Source: Nitrospiraceae bacterium (GTDB lineage Bacteria; Nitrospirota; Thermodesulfovibrionia; UBA6902). Taken from it: 47,207 bases of DNA. The notes beneath the pieces were generated by a model that worked only from the letters and a program-made list of their open reading frames with translations, searched no databases and was not told the origin of the DNA. Positions 16,888 to 26,470 of the stretch are shown here, piece after piece; within the stretch, counting starts at the first letter, position 1; each line of letters begins with the position of its first letter. Both the position numbers and the translations under genes were made by a program. The stretch covers positions 1-47,207 of the forward strand of contig QZKO01000017.1 of the NCBI GenBank assembly GCA_003599505.1, in the 5' to 3' direction.

Positions 16888-17463
16888 CTATTCGAGTTTG
16901 GGTCTTTTGGCCCTGTGAAATATGTTCTGCGCGTGGGACACGCCCTTGTTCACTATAACGGTTATCGCCTCGGCCGCCTTCCCGATGGATTCCCCGATAA
17001 CCGGCTTTTCACGTCTGGTAAAATTTTTCAGCACATATTGCTCGACAGGAAGGGTGCCTGAGCGTCCGACCCCGATTTTCAGCCTGATAAAATCATTGGC
17101 GCCCAGCGCCCCGATGATCGATTCAACTCCCTTGTGACCGCCCGAAGACCCGGTCTTCTTTATCCTTATGACGCCGGTGTCGAGGTCGATGTCGTCGCAC
17201 ACGACGAGGACATTATCTATATCCTCATGCCTCTTCAGCGCTTCGGCAACCGCGATACCGCTCCTGTTCATAAAAGTAAGAGGCTTTATAAGGAGTATAC
17301 TCTTCTCCCTGATAAAGCCTCTTCCGTATATGTAATTTTTTGCCCTGCCTTTTAAAGGCAGGGAATTTTCCGCGGCCAGGGCGTCAATGACCATAAACCC
17401 GATGTTATGCCTCGTGCCTGCATACATGTCTCCCGGGTTGCCAAGGCCGACTACAAGCCACAT
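16888..17463 (-). CDS. pth: Peptidyl-tRNA hydrolase
   Basis: A 191-aa cytoplasmic enzyme that releases peptides from prematurely dropped peptidyl-tRNA. The sequence shows the family hallmarks: VVGLGNPGDMYAGTRHNIGF (N8 and catalytic H19 region), KPLTFMNRSG, VCDDIDLDTG and GSSGGHKGVESI. It sits nine bases after rplY, and the order prs - rplY - pth on one strand is a widely conserved translation-related cluster. ATG 17463 gives the normal N-terminus, although no strong ribosome binding site precedes it, so translation may be coupled to rplY. Confidence 0.97.
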   Translation of the reverse strand: MWLVVGLGNPGDMYAGTRHNIGFMVIDALAAENSLPLKGRAKNYIYGRGFIREKSILLIKPLTFMNRSGIAVAEALKRHEDIDNVLVVCDDIDLDTGVIRIKKTGSSGGHKGVESIIGALGANDFIRLKIGVGRSGTLPVEQYVLKNFTRREKPVIGESIGKAAEAITVIVNKGVSHAQNIFHRAKRPKLE

Positions 17464-17472
17464 AAGTTCAAG

Positions 17473-18159
17473 TTACTTTTCTTTCTTTTCCTTCTGTTCT
17501 TTCTGTGAAGCTTCTTCTTCAGCCTTGCCTTTGGCCTTTATCACTTCGGGTTCGGCTGCTTCCGCCTCGGCAACCGGCGCCGCAACCGCCTCTTCTTTCG
17601 GCGCGGTCACGGAAAGTATGACCTCCGAAGGGTCGGTAATTATCTTCACGCCTTCCATCAGGGGAATATCGCTTACATGCATGGCCCCCCCGATTTCAAC
17701 CGCGCCCGCGTCGATCTCTATCTTGTCCGGGATCTGCGTGGGAAGACATTCCACCTCGATTTCCCTCACGCGGTGCTGCATTATTCCGCCCATTTTAACG
17801 CCCGCGGGCTCTTTGCTTATCACGAGAAGGACCATGACCTTTATTTTCTTCTTGAGCGAAACTTCGAGGAAATCCACATGCAGCAGCTCGTCCGTAAGCG
17901 GCTCCCTCTGATAATCCTTTATAAGCACCGGATGCTCGGATGTCCCTGAAGCTCCCTCATTAAGCTCAAGGGTAATCAGTGCATGCTCCCCCACGCCGGT
18001 ATATATAAGCTTCTGAATTTCATTCCTGTCCAGCTTAAGCAGCATGGACTTCCCTTCGCCGTACATCACGGCGGGCAGCGCTTCCTTCCTCCTCATGCTT
18101 CTTGCGCTTCCCTTGCCGGTCTCGGTCCTCGTTTCCGCTTTGAGCAGTATTTTTTCCAT
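17473..18159 (-). CDS. rplY: 50S ribosomal protein L25 / general stress protein Ctc
   Basis: A 228-aa long-form L25 that binds 5S rRNA in the large ribosomal subunit. The N-terminal domain contains the RNA-binding segment RTETGKGSARSMRRKEALPAV and YGEGKS. The C-terminal beta domain of the Ctc type runs from about residue 95 to 185. An acidic/basic low-complexity tail (EKAKGKAEEEASQKEQ-like, about 190-228) ends the protein, as often seen in this family. The ATG at 18159 is preceded by GGAGG. It lies between prs and pth in the expected order. Confidence 0.95.
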   Translation of the reverse strand: MEKILLKAETRTETGKGSARSMRRKEALPAVMYGEGKSMLLKLDRNEIQKLIYTGVGEHALITLELNEGASGTSEHPVLIKDYQREPLTDELLHVDFLEVSLKKKIKVMVLLVISKEPAGVKMGGIMQHRVREIEVECLPTQIPDKIEIDAGAVEIGGAMHVSDIPLMEGVKIITDPSEVILSVTAPKEEAVAAPVAEAEAAEPEVIKAKGKAEEEASQKEQKEKKEK

Positions 18160-18206
18160 TTTTATAACCTCCGTGTCTCCGTATTTATTTCTATTTAAAA
18201 ACCCTT

Positions 18207-19148
18207 CTACATAAACAGCGAGCTGATCGATGATTCCTCGTGTATTCTTTTAATAGCTTCGCCCAGCAGCGGCGCCACCGAAAGCACCTTCAGCTTCCCG
18301 CATCTCTCCGTTTTACTGTCCATCGGGATCGAATTGGTCACAATTACTTCTTCAAGGTCGGATTTATTTATCCGGTCCAGCGCGGGGCCCGAAAGCACGG
18401 CGTGAGCGCAGGCGGCGACAACACGTTTTGCGCCGCTTTCTTTAATAGCCGACGCAGCCTGGGTAATGGTCCCGGCGGTATCTATCATGTCGTCGAAAAG
18501 GATGGCGTCCTTGCCCTTCACATCACCGATAACATGCATGACCTGGGACACGTTTGCCTTTTCCCGGCGCTTGTCGATAATAGCCAGCGAGGCGTTCAGC
18601 CGCTTCGCGAAGGCCCTGGCCCTCTCGACTCCGCCCGCGTCAGGGGAAACAATGACAACGTCGTTTAAATATTCCTTCCTTGCATATTCAGCGAGCACGG
18701 GAGATGAATAAAGATGATCGACCGGGATATTAAAAAAACCCTGAATCTGTCCCGCGTGCAGGTCTATCGTAAGCACCCTGCTTACCCCTGTCGCGGTCAA
18801 TAAATCCGCCACCAGCCTCGCAGAAATCGGCACCCTCGGCTGGGACTTCCTGTCCTGCCTGGCGTATCCGTAGTAAGGGATGACAGCCGTAATCCTGCCG
18901 GCGCTTGCGCGTCTCAACGCGTCTATCATCAGAAGCAGCTCCATAATATTGTTATTGACCGGCGTGCATGTGGACTGCACGACAAAGACATCCGCTCCCC
19001 TTACGTTCTCATTTATCTGGACCATTATTTCACCGTCGCTGAAGTTCGAAACCGCTGCTTCTCCGACGGGGATACGCAGGACGTCGGCGATCTCCGTTGC
19101 CAGCGCCCTGTTTGAATTTCCGGTGAACAGTTTTATGCCTGCGGGCAT
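18207..19148 (-). CDS. prs: Ribose-phosphate pyrophosphokinase (PRPP synthase)
   Basis: A 313-aa cytoplasmic enzyme making PRPP from ribose 5-phosphate and ATP for nucleotide, His and Trp synthesis. Visible family motifs include [16 protein letters not shown], the flexible-loop YGYARQDRK, the [11 protein letters not shown] metal/ATP region, and the PRPP-binding [10 protein letters not shown] and [12 protein letters not shown]. Length is that of class I Prs. The ATG at 19148 has a strong GGAGGG site. A tRNA-Gln gene lies 23 bases upstream on the same strand, so the mRNA and tRNA are probably cut from one transcript. Confidence 0.97.
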   Translation of the reverse strand: MPAGIKLFTGNSNRALATEIADVLRIPVGEAAVSNFSDGEIMVQINENVRGADVFVVQSTCTPVNNNIMELLLMIDALRRASAGRITAVIPYYGYARQDRKSQPRVPISARLVADLLTATGVSRVLTIDLHAGQIQGFFNIPVDHLYSSPVLAEYARKEYLNDVVIVSPDAGGVERARAFAKRLNASLAIIDKRREKANVSQVMHVIGDVKGKDAILFDDMIDTAGTITQAASAIKESGAKRVVAACAHAVLSGPALDRINKSDLEEVIVTNSIPMDSKTERCGKLKVLSVAPLLGEAIKRIHEESSISSLFM

Positions 19149-19171
19149 TTACCCTCCTCCTCTCGGTCTAA

Positions 19172-19243
19172 CTGGGGCGGGAGGATTCGAACCTCCGGAT
19201 GGGAGATCCAAAATCTCCTGACTTGCCGCTTGTCGACGCCCCA
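19172..19243 (-). tRNA. tRNA-Gln (anticodon UUG)
   Basis: On the minus strand the 72 bases fold as a full cloverleaf: acceptor TGGGGCG / CGCCCCA with discriminator G, D arm GAC-GTC, anticodon stem GGAGA / TCTCC around TTTTGGA (anticodon TTG), and T arm GGAGG-TTCGAAT-CCTCC. The 3' CCA is not encoded. It lies between ispE and prs on the same strand. A GC-rich stem-loop at about 19252-19281 sits just upstream and may be a processing or transcript boundary. Confidence 0.95.
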
Positions 19244-19284
19244 ATCTCCCATAACAGGGGCGGTTTTAAACCAGCCCCCGCAGA

Positions 19285-20163
19285 TTAATCTATAATCGTA
19301 CTCACTGCCGCCGTCCAGAAACCTTTAAAGGACCTGGATGCGTCTTCAGCTTCCTCCGGAGAATTAAATACCCCGAACACGGTTGAACCGCTTCCGCTCA
19401 TCAGTGAAAACACGGCCCCCTCCCTGACGAGTTTCTTTTTAATCTCAGCTATTACAGGGAAGCTCCTGACCGTCACAGACTCGAGATCATTTGAGATAAT
19501 TTCCGCCGCGTCTCTGAAGCCTGCTCTTTCAACCGAGCTGATCAAAAACTCAATATTATCAACTTTACCGGATTTGTTTGTCAACTCCGGAAGATGCCCC
19601 TGGATCTTTAACTTTGAATTTCTGAATTCCTTGTATACCCATGCTGTTGAAACGGGGAAAGGGGGCTTAACGAGCAGTAGATGCGCCGGCTTCCGCGCCA
19701 TACAGGGAGTAAGCCTCTCTCCCCTTCCCTGCGCAAAGGAAAGGGGGCCGCACAGAAAAAAGGGCGCGTCCGACCCGAGCTGTCCCGCGATGCCGCAAAG
19801 CTCCTCGCGGGTAATATCAAGCGACCATAATTCACTCAAACCCGCCAGGGCCGCTGCCGCGTCGCTGCTGCCTCCGCCCAGGCCGGCGCCGACAGGAATA
19901 TTCTTGTCCAGCCGCACACAGGCGCCTTTTCCGACGCCGTATGTGTCTCTCAGGAGTACGGCTGCTTTATATACAAGGTTCTGCTCCGGCGGAATCGACG
20001 CGTCTGTTTCCAGTATTAAATCCTTCGATGGAGTAAATGTGAGCACATCATACAGGGCGATCTTCTGCATCAGGCTCTGGATCTCGTGAAAACCGTCATC
20101 ACGCAATCCAAGGACATGCAAAAACCAGTTAATCTTCGCGGGCGCCTTTATGGTAAGCATCAT
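19285..20163 (-). CDS. ispE: 4-diphosphocytidyl-2-C-methyl-D-erythritol kinase
   Basis: A 292-aa GHMP kinase of the MEP isoprenoid pathway; it phosphorylates the 2-hydroxyl of CDP-methylerythritol with ATP. The N-terminus has APAKINWFLHVLGLRDDGFHEI (substrate site, K10 region), the glycine-rich ATP loop is PVGAGLGGGSSDAAAAL (about residues 91-107), and the third GHMP motif is SLMSGSGSTVFGVF near the C-terminus. Two ATG codons stand together at the start (20161-20163 and 20158-20160). It begins 16 bases after the TPR lipoprotein gene and is followed by tRNA-Gln and prs on the same strand. Confidence 0.97.
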   Translation of the reverse strand: MMLTIKAPAKINWFLHVLGLRDDGFHEIQSLMQKIALYDVLTFTPSKDLILETDASIPPEQNLVYKAAVLLRDTYGVGKGACVRLDKNIPVGAGLGGGSSDAAAALAGLSELWSLDITREELCGIAGQLGSDAPFFLCGPLSFAQGRGERLTPCMARKPAHLLLVKPPFPVSTAWVYKEFRNSKLKIQGHLPELTNKSGKVDNIEFLISSVERAGFRDAAEIISNDLESVTVRSFPVIAEIKKKLVREGAVFSLMSGSGSTVFGVFNSPEEAEDASRSFKGFWTAAVSTIID

Positions 20164-20179
20164 CAGTTATAGCAGTAAG

Positions 20180-21775
20180 CTACTTGCCGCTGTTTTCCAG
20201 GTCGTTCAGCTTTTTTTCTACCCTCTCCCTGGACCCCTCGTCTTTTTCATGAAATTCGAGGGACTTCCTCCAGGCCTCCCCGGCGGCGGCCTTATTGTCC
20301 ATTCGCAGGTAAATGTCGCCGAGGTGTTCAAAGATAACGGGGTCCCCTGTTTCCATCTCGGAAGCCTTTGTTATCTCGTTGAGCGCTTCCTGATACCGGC
20401 CCATCTTGTAATATACCCAGCCGAGGCTGTCCCGTATATAACCGCTCCCGGGCTCCAGGTCTATCGCCTTCCGAATCAGGGCCAGGGCCTCTTCAAGGTT
20501 AATGCCCTTTTCGGCATAGGTATAACCAAGATAATTAAGCGCCTGGACATGTTCCGGGTTTTTCTCAAGGGCCTTTCTGAGGAATAAAAACATCTCTTCG
20601 GGCCGTTCCGTCTTTTCGTACACCACTGCGATATTAAACAGCGCTTCAGCGTTGTCCGGTTCAACGGCAAGGACTTCCCTGAACTTCCCCTCTGCCGGGG
20701 CATAGTCCTTTTTCTGCAAGTATAATTGTCCGAATGTTATCAGCACTTCAGGGTTATCCGGAAGGAGCTGCTCCAGTTTCTCGAATTGTTCTACGGCCTC
20801 GTCGTATTTCTGCCGGATCCCGAGAGTCTTTCCGAGCATCAAAATCGCGTTGGCGTTCCCGGGCACTGCTGAAACAATAACGCGCAGCTCTTTTTCCGCT
20901 TCATCATATTTCTTTTCATTAAAATATATTTTTGCCAGTATCGCGTGCGCGTCGAGGCTGTCCGGCTCCAGCGCCAGTATTTTCCTGAGCTGTTCAACCG
21001 CCTCCCCGGTGTCTTCTTTTCTCAGATAAAAAAGGAGGGCCAGCCTTTTTCTTGCCTCGATGTTGTGCGCGTTCAGTTTTATGGATTCCTGATAGTTATG
21101 AATAGCCTTATCCACATTATCGAGCGATTCATATGCAAGACCCAGCAGGTTATACGCGTCCCACAGGTAAGGGTCGTCCTCGACCGTCTTCTGCAGCTCT
21201 TCAACCGCCTTGCCATATTCTTTCGTCTCTAAATAGATCCTTCCGAGCGCGTATCTCCCCATAATGCTGTAAGGGTCCGCGGCAAGCAACTTTTTTAACG
21301 CCTCTATCGCCTTTGCAAACTGGTTCTCCAGGGTATAAAGATATGAAAGATGTATGTAGTTCTGCGTCCTGTCCGGGTTAATCCTTGTCAATTTTTCATA
21401 TATGGAAATCGCTTTGCCGGTTTTTTTCTGGACTGAATAAATCTGGGCCAGCAGCGACAGCGCCGGTTCGTAATCAGGCGCCTGTCCCACGACTTCTTCG
21501 ACTGTCACGACAGCCTCTTCGATCCTTCTCATTTTCAGATACACCTGACCTTTTTCGGTCTTCAGATATGCCGAACCGGGGCTTGCCAGAAGGGCCAGGT
21601 CAAGCTGACTCAATGCCTCTTCCCAGTCTTCAGCGAGCTGGGCCTCGACATAAAGGATATAATGAAAGTCCGCTTCTTTTGAAGGCTCAGGTCCCGCCGT
21701 TTTCTGCAAAGCGGCGCATGACGCGAGGAGAAGAGCCAGGGCCGACACTGCAAAGAGTTTCATTTTCATGTTCAT
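20180..21775 (-). CDS. TPR-repeat lipoprotein
   Basis: A product of about 531 aa made almost entirely of tetratricopeptide repeats, roughly 14 units with the A..LG..Y...G...A pattern (for example LGRIYLETKEYGKAVEEL, LGWVYYKMGRYQEALNEI). The signal peptide MKLFAVSALALLLASC ends in a good lipobox, so the protein should be lipidated and face the periplasm. An ATG at 21775 (with alternatives at 21769 and 21763) begins this signal. The longer in-frame reading to 21856 would put an unlikely 27 residues ahead of it. Such proteins scaffold envelope complexes; the partner is unknown. A promoter at 21789-21817 drives it, with ispE just downstream. Confidence 0.85.
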   Translation of the reverse strand: MNMKMKLFAVSALALLLASCAALQKTAGPEPSKEADFHYILYVEAQLAEDWEEALSQLDLALLASPGSAYLKTEKGQVYLKMRRIEEAVVTVEEVVGQAPDYEPALSLLAQIYSVQKKTGKAISIYEKLTRINPDRTQNYIHLSYLYTLENQFAKAIEALKKLLAADPYSIMGRYALGRIYLETKEYGKAVEELQKTVEDDPYLWDAYNLLGLAYESLDNVDKAIHNYQESIKLNAHNIEARKRLALLFYLRKEDTGEAVEQLRKILALEPDSLDAHAILAKIYFNEKKYDEAEKELRVIVSAVPGNANAILMLGKTLGIRQKYDEAVEQFEKLEQLLPDNPEVLITFGQLYLQKKDYAPAEGKFREVLAVEPDNAEALFNIAVVYEKTERPEEMFLFLRKALEKNPEHVQALNYLGYTYAEKGINLEEALALIRKAIDLEPGSGYIRDSLGWVYYKMGRYQEALNEITKASEMETGDPVIFEHLGDIYLRMDNKAAAGEAWRKSLEFHEKDEGSRERVEKKLNDLENSGK

Positions 21776-21788
21776 ATGCACAAACTTT

Positions 21789-21817
21789 ATTATGTCATAA
21801 AGAGAAACTCTTGACAA
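21789..21817 (-). promoter_or_regulatory. Promoter for the TPR lipoprotein - ispE unit
   Basis: Read on the minus strand: TTGTCA (21817-21812), 17-base spacer, CATAAT (21794-21789). The predicted start is only a few bases before the first candidate ATG at 21775, so the leader is very short. A TTGACA on the plus strand at 21811-21816 overlaps it but has no matching -10. Confidence 0.6.
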
Positions 21818-21892
21818 TCCTGGAAGAAACCGCCAGTTGCCAAACACAAAGCTCAAATGCTAAATTTATTGTCAGCGAATTCTGAAGCAGGC

Positions 21893-22891
21893 ATGAAAGA
21901 TCTTTTTAAAAAATTTAAAAATACCGGCATACTCGTCATCGGCGACCTTATGGTGGACCAGTACGTCTGGGGCAAGGTAAAAAGGATATCGCCTGAGGCC
22001 CCTGTCCCTGTCGTGGAAGTAACGGATGAAAACCTGCTCCTCGGCGGCGCCGCCAACGTAGCGCATAATATCCTGTCTCTCGGGGGAAAAGTCCACGTCG
22101 CCGGGACCGTGGGCAGCGACGACGTCGGCAAGATACTGGTCAATAAATTCAGGGAGAGCGGGATCAACACCGACGGTATCGTTATAGACAAGGACAGGCC
22201 GACGACCGTAAAAACAAGAGTTATCGCGCACAGCCAGCAGGTGGTCCGGTTTGATAAAGAGATAAAATCGGACATAAGCCATGCAACGCAGTCCCTGGTC
22301 CTCGATTATGTAAAGGAATGCATTCCCAAAATCAAAGGCATCATTATTTCAGACTATTCCAAGGGGATGATAACAAAAACACTTGTCGCGAAAATCCTTC
22401 ATCTCGCGGGCCCCGGCGTATTCGTTGCCGTCGACCCCAAGATCGGTCATTTCGAGTATTACCGGGGGGTCAGCCTCATCACACCGAACATTAATGAAGC
22501 TTCTTCCGGCTCGGGAATCGATATAACAGATAAGGAAACCCTGGTCGCCGCGGGAGAAGCGCTTCTTAAAAAGATACATTGCAAGTCGCTTGTGATAACA
22601 AGGGGTGATGAAGGTATGACGCTTTTCGAACGGGGCGGCAGGATTACCCATATCCCGACCTGCGCCAGGGAAGTTTATGACGTCAGCGGCGCGGGAGACA
22701 CAGTAATAGCGGCGCTTACGCTCGCGCATTCAGCAGGCGCGCCTTTAAAGGACGCCGTGATAATTGCCAATTACGCCGCCGGGGTCGTAGTCGGCAAGGT
22801 CGGGACCGCTGTCGCCGCCCCGGAGGAGATACTGGAAAGCATGAAGGCATGCGCGTGCAAACCCCGTATAGAGAAAAGAGAGGTAAAATGA
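21893..22891 (+). CDS. rfaE1: D-glycero-beta-D-manno-heptose-7-phosphate kinase
   Basis: A 332-aa PfkB-type kinase matching the N-terminal (RfaE1/HldA) half of HldE; the nucleotidyltransferase half is absent. It phosphorylates heptose 7-phosphate at C1 on the way to ADP-heptose for the lipopolysaccharide core. Motifs: ILVIGDLMVDQYVWG (start of the fold), LLGGAANVAHNILSLGG (substrate site), ITPNINEA, and the catalytic/anion-hole DVSGAGDTVIAAL. ATG 21893 is preferred over 21857, since the family begins about 10 residues before VIGDLM. It overlaps aspC by four bases (ATGA), indicating coupled translation. This implies a Gram-negative organism with heptose in its LPS. Confidence 0.93.
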   Translation: MKDLFKKFKNTGILVIGDLMVDQYVWGKVKRISPEAPVPVVEVTDENLLLGGAANVAHNILSLGGKVHVAGTVGSDDVGKILVNKFRESGINTDGIVIDKDRPTTVKTRVIAHSQQVVRFDKEIKSDISHATQSLVLDYVKECIPKIKGIIISDYSKGMITKTLVAKILHLAGPGVFVAVDPKIGHFEYYRGVSLITPNINEASSGSGIDITDKETLVAAGEALLKKIHCKSLVITRGDEGMTLFERGGRITHIPTCAREVYDVSGAGDTVIAALTLAHSAGAPLKDAVIIANYAAGVVVGKVGTAVAAPEEILESMKACACKPRIEKREVK

Positions 22892-24084
22892 TGAGACTAT
22901 CGGACAGGGCGAAAGCGATCAAGCCGTCGCCGACGCTTGCGATGGACGCGAAGGCAAAGGCGCTAAAGGCCGCCGGAGAAGACATTGTCAATTTCGGCGT
23001 CGGTGAGCCCGACTTCGACACGCCTGAAAATATAAAAGAAGCGGCCATAAAGGCCGTCAGGGACGGTTTCACAAAATATACCCCTGTGGGCGGCATAGAT
23101 GAGCTCAAGACCGCTATTATTGAAAAGTTCAGAAAAGACAATAACCTCAATTACGAAAAACATGAAATCATAGTCTCGTGCGGCGCCAAACACAGCCTGT
23201 ACAATATCGCTGAAGCGCTTTTCGGGCCGGGTGACGAAGTAATTATTCCGTCTCCCTACTGGGTCACATATCCGGACCAGGTTATCCTTAATGACGCCGT
23301 GCCCGTTATCGCGAAAACAGACGAAAAAAATTCATTCAGGATAGATCTCAAGCTCCTCGAGGAAAAACTTTCGGACAGAACAAGGGCGCTTATACTCAAC
23401 AGCCCCTCGAACCCCACCGGACTCGCGTATGACGGAAAAAGCCTTGAGGCCATAGCCGGGATGGCGGTGAAGCATGACTTTTACATCATCTCTGATGAGA
23501 TATACGAAAAACTTACCTACGACGGTTTCAGCCATATCAGCATCGCCTCTCTCGGCGGGGAAATAAAGAAGAGGACCATCGTTGTCAACGGGCTTTCCAA
23601 GTCCCACGCGATGACGGGGTGGAGGATCGGGTTTGCCGCGGGGCCAAAAGAAATCATAGGGGCCATGACAAACATTCAGAGCCAGTCCACGTCAAATCCG
23701 GCGTCCATATCCCAGAAAGCCGCTGTAGAGGCGCTGACAGGACCGCAGGATTTTATCCCGAAGATGGTCTCCGAATTCGACAGAAGGAGGAAATACATGG
23801 TTGAACGGCTGAATAATATAAAAGGCGTTTCGTGCGTAACGCCGGTCGGAGCGTTCTATGCGTTCCCGGATGTCTCATCCTGTTACGGCAAAAGCTTCAA
23901 CGGCGCGGCAATTAATTCTTCCCTGGACCTTTCCGCTTATCTCCTTGAACAGGCAAAGACCGCCCTTGTTCCGGGAATGGCATTCGGCGACGACAGATAT
24001 ATAAGGCTCTCTTACGCGACCTCCATGGAGAACATCAAAAAAGGCCTTGACAGGATAGAGGAGGCGCTGGCGAAGCTTAAGTGA
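22888..24084 (+). CDS. aspC: Aspartate aminotransferase (class I, PLP-dependent)
   Basis: A 398-aa cytoplasmic fold-type I aminotransferase of the bacterial Ib subgroup. Visible: VNFGVGEPDFDTPENI (substrate loop), SPSNPTGLAYD (N for the PLP ring), ISDEIYEKLTYDG (D and Y contacting PLP), and NGLSKSHAMTGWRIGF, where the Lys holds PLP and the Arg lies near the cofactor phosphate. A late R in DRYIRLSYATS binds the substrate alpha-carboxylate. It interconverts aspartate/2-oxoglutarate and oxaloacetate/glutamate; prephenate use is possible in this subgroup. The start ATG overlaps the kinase stop as ATGA, with GAGAGG just upstream. Pairing with a heptose kinase is not an obvious pathway link. Confidence 0.93.
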   Translation: MMRLSDRAKAIKPSPTLAMDAKAKALKAAGEDIVNFGVGEPDFDTPENIKEAAIKAVRDGFTKYTPVGGIDELKTAIIEKFRKDNNLNYEKHEIIVSCGAKHSLYNIAEALFGPGDEVIIPSPYWVTYPDQVILNDAVPVIAKTDEKNSFRIDLKLLEEKLSDRTRALILNSPSNPTGLAYDGKSLEAIAGMAVKHDFYIISDEIYEKLTYDGFSHISIASLGGEIKKRTIVVNGLSKSHAMTGWRIGFAAGPKEIIGAMTNIQSQSTSNPASISQKAAVEALTGPQDFIPKMVSEFDRRRKYMVERLNNIKGVSCVTPVGAFYAFPDVSSCYGKSFNGAAINSSLDLSAYLLEQAKTALVPGMAFGDDRYIRLSYATSMENIKKGLDRIEEALAKLK

Positions 24085-24295
24085 AGCAGCCCATCAAATT
24101 TGGGAATGCTGCCTCCAGGATTAACAACAAACAGCTTGAATGGCTGATTGAATCGGTAAAAAACAGTTTTAAATTCACACCGGATGTGATAAGAAAAAGA
24201 GGCATTTTCGACTCGGTTTCAGTCGAGCGCCATAATGGCAACCCAGCATCTCATCCCAAGGTGAATGTCGGAACGGGTGCGCCGCATCAAAAATC

Positions 24296-25987
24296 ATGGA
24301 AAAGAAAAAATATATTATGTTTCTTTATGCAGTCTGCTCATTTACTCTATTGGTATTGGCAGGATGTGCAACAGTAGCTGACAGTTACAGATCGGCTGCG
24401 AGTAGAAATACAATCGAATCCTACGAGGAGTTTATTGCAAGGCACCAAGGTAGCCCTTACAGCATGGAGGCCAGAGAAAAACTTAAGTCCTTGAGAGCCG
24501 ATAAGGCTTTTAAGGAGGCCGAGCAAAGGAATTCTATTTCCGCCTATAGAGAATTCATACGGGCATACCCCGACAGCGTGCATATAGAGGAAGCGAAAAA
24601 AATATCCGGTGAGTCTGATGAAGAAGCGCTGGGCAGGACTTTCAATATTGGGACTCTGCAGGCCTTTCAAGGTTTTACTGAGAGTTATCCCGGCAGCAAA
24701 TATTTTGACTTAATCAAAGCCCGTATCGAATTTTTAAAGGCCACAGAAGCTGGAACGATAAATTCATATCAACAGTTTATATCACAATATCCTCACAGCC
24801 CCTTTGTACATGAAGCGAAAGCTTCTTTCCCTGTCCTGTGGCTTAAAGAATTGAATGGAAAGGTAGGAGTTGTAATAATAATTGATAACTTTATAAGCTG
24901 GAGGGGATTGCTGGCGGGGGGTAAGATTAATGAAGAAGAAGTCCGTCAGAAAATCTTCAATGAATTAAAGAAAACCCTTGAAGAGAGCGGCATAAAACCT
25001 TTACTCCTGAAAAGTATGGACGATCTTCAGGGTGCAGACATTTTGTTAACCATAAATTACAGCGAAAAAGAACAGCGTTATAAAGGTTCTGACGGGCCAC
25101 CGCCGCGTCAGTATGGTTATGTGACTGACACATTGAATCAGGCGGCCGCCGACAATCTGGCAACGGTTCTGGGGGGAGTTTTTCATAGGACTATTCAGGA
25201 GCTGCCGGTCTATACAATAAGTGATGCACGGAACGATTTCACTTATTATTTAAAAATTCCCAGCCTTATTAATAAAGCTCCGGAGACAGAAATAATAAAG
25301 GCATTGACGCTTTTTGGGGACAGATCTCTTCAGTCTTTGACTATTGCCTTATACAATGATGATTCCGATGTGAGACAGTATGCAGTTTATGTATTGGGCG
25401 AAACAAGGGATGACCGTGCGGTTGAGCTTTTAATAGGCGCTCTAAAGGATTACAGCTCAAATGTCAGGAAAAATTCGGCCGAAGCGCTTGGGAAAATGGG
25501 TGATGCCCGTGCAGTGGAGCCGCTTATCGCAGCTTTGAATGACATGAAATGGGAGGTTTGTTGGGAAGCGGCCAAGGCGCTGAGGAATTTAACCGGGAAA
25601 GACTTCGGTGAAAAAGTGCACGAACATAAAAGCATAGTTACAGACGCTTTGATGAACGGCGACGGGGTCAGAATATCCGGCACTGTCGTATCGGTGTCGA
25701 ACGACTCTGGTGTACAAGGTGATAATAGAACATGGAAGTCTATTGAGGTAATACAAAAATCCGGAGAAACTATCAGCCCTAAATTTAATTCATATGTGAA
25801 AATATACCGCAACAACCAGCCAATATATGACGGGCCAAACATGCGCAAATCTGTAATGGAGCAGATACAGGACCTGGAAAGGATTGTGGCAGCTAATTTA
25901 AAGAGCGGCGTTAAAGTTGATTTTCTACTTCGTAACGGAGATGGATGGGGAAATAATTACGTCCCTCTGATCAATATATCAGATTAG
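24296..25987 (+). CDS. Lipoprotein with repeated helical units and HEAT (PBS-lyase-like) repeats
   Basis: A 563-aa exported lipoprotein: the signal peptide ends in LLVLAGC (Cys near residue 24). Residues about 35-180 hold at least four repeats of the form S-Y-x-x-F-I-x-x-(H/Y)-P-x-S (YEEFIARHQGSPY, YREFIRAYPDS, YQQFISQYPHSP), resembling outer-membrane TPR-like units. Residues 180-320 are an unassigned mixed domain. Two HEAT/PBS-lyase-type repeats follow (about 355-435: YAVYVLGETRDDRAVELLIGAL and SAEALGKMGDARAVEPLIAAL). The C-terminal 130 residues look beta-rich. Base composition is A+T-richer than its neighbours, hinting at transfer. Start ATG 24296 has no clear ribosome binding site. Function unknown. 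Confidence 0.8.
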   Translation: MEKKKYIMFLYAVCSFTLLVLAGCATVADSYRSAASRNTIESYEEFIARHQGSPYSMEAREKLKSLRADKAFKEAEQRNSISAYREFIRAYPDSVHIEEAKKISGESDEEALGRTFNIGTLQAFQGFTESYPGSKYFDLIKARIEFLKATEAGTINSYQQFISQYPHSPFVHEAKASFPVLWLKELNGKVGVVIIIDNFISWRGLLAGGKINEEEVRQKIFNELKKTLEESGIKPLLLKSMDDLQGADILLTINYSEKEQRYKGSDGPPPRQYGYVTDTLNQAAADNLATVLGGVFHRTIQELPVYTISDARNDFTYYLKIPSLINKAPETEIIKALTLFGDRSLQSLTIALYNDDSDVRQYAVYVLGETRDDRAVELLIGALKDYSSNVRKNSAEALGKMGDARAVEPLIAALNDMKWEVCWEAAKALRNLTGKDFGEKVHEHKSIVTDALMNGDGVRISGTVVSVSNDSGVQGDNRTWKSIEVIQKSGETISPKFNSYVKIYRNNQPIYDGPNMRKSVMEQIQDLERIVAANLKSGVKVDFLLRNGDGWGNNYVPLINISD

Positions 25988-26008
25988 CCCTCAGTATTGG
26001 TCGGCGAT

Positions 26009-26470
26009 GCTTCAATATAACCTATGATCTAAGACGACATCCATCATCAAATGCATATCTCGTGGTCAGCACATTTCCTGGGGGGCGGATACAAAGAACT
26101 TATCCCGGCAAAGAGTCTCACAGAATCGTTGCGTATTCACCCATTACCCGCAGGGAAGCAGATGCACTTGCTAAACTCATTCAGGAGAATACGAAAAGGG
26201 GTATCGGACTCGGACTGTGAGAGTAACGCCGCATATTTGGGATGTCGCGGCGGGTTTCTCATATCTTTTTGTGCGTTTGCTGGTGGCTTTGCTATTCTCG
26301 GCAGCGTCAGTAATCACCTCTCTGAAACTATAGGCAGAAGGCGCGCCTGACCGCAGTCGGGCGATTTTACCTGCCGCTCATCATGCTCGACCGCACCCTT
26401 ATTCACCGGACACATTTTGAGGATATTACAAATCCGCCCGGCGGAATTGAAGAAGCCGCGTGTTACTCGG
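26009..26470 (+). pseudogene. Decayed coding sequence between the HEAT lipoprotein and the bifunctional nuclease genes
   Basis: The 600 bases from 25988 to 26585 hold no intact gene. One open stretch encodes YLVVSTFPGGR then SHRIVAYSPITRREADALA and stops at 26220; its only in-frame start is GTG 26062, giving 52 residues. Immediately after, HIWDVAAG is encoded in one frame and AGGFAILGS in another (26230-26310). Together they recall the WDxAAG...EAGG signature of inositol monophosphatase-family proteins split by a frameshift. Further in-frame pieces follow to about 26515 without a conserved motif. The best reading is the wreck of one or two genes; the family guess is weak. Confidence 0.35.

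Noticed and set aside
24081-24377. 98-codon frame starting with GTG that overlaps the aspC stop and the lipoprotein start
   Set aside because: It overlaps the following signal peptide by 82 bases and shows no known motif. It could be a remnant but I cannot support it as a gene.
26051-26350. 99-codon frame in the decayed region
   Set aside because: Its protein changes character midway, and better peptide pieces lie in the other frames, so it is treated as part of the pseudogene.
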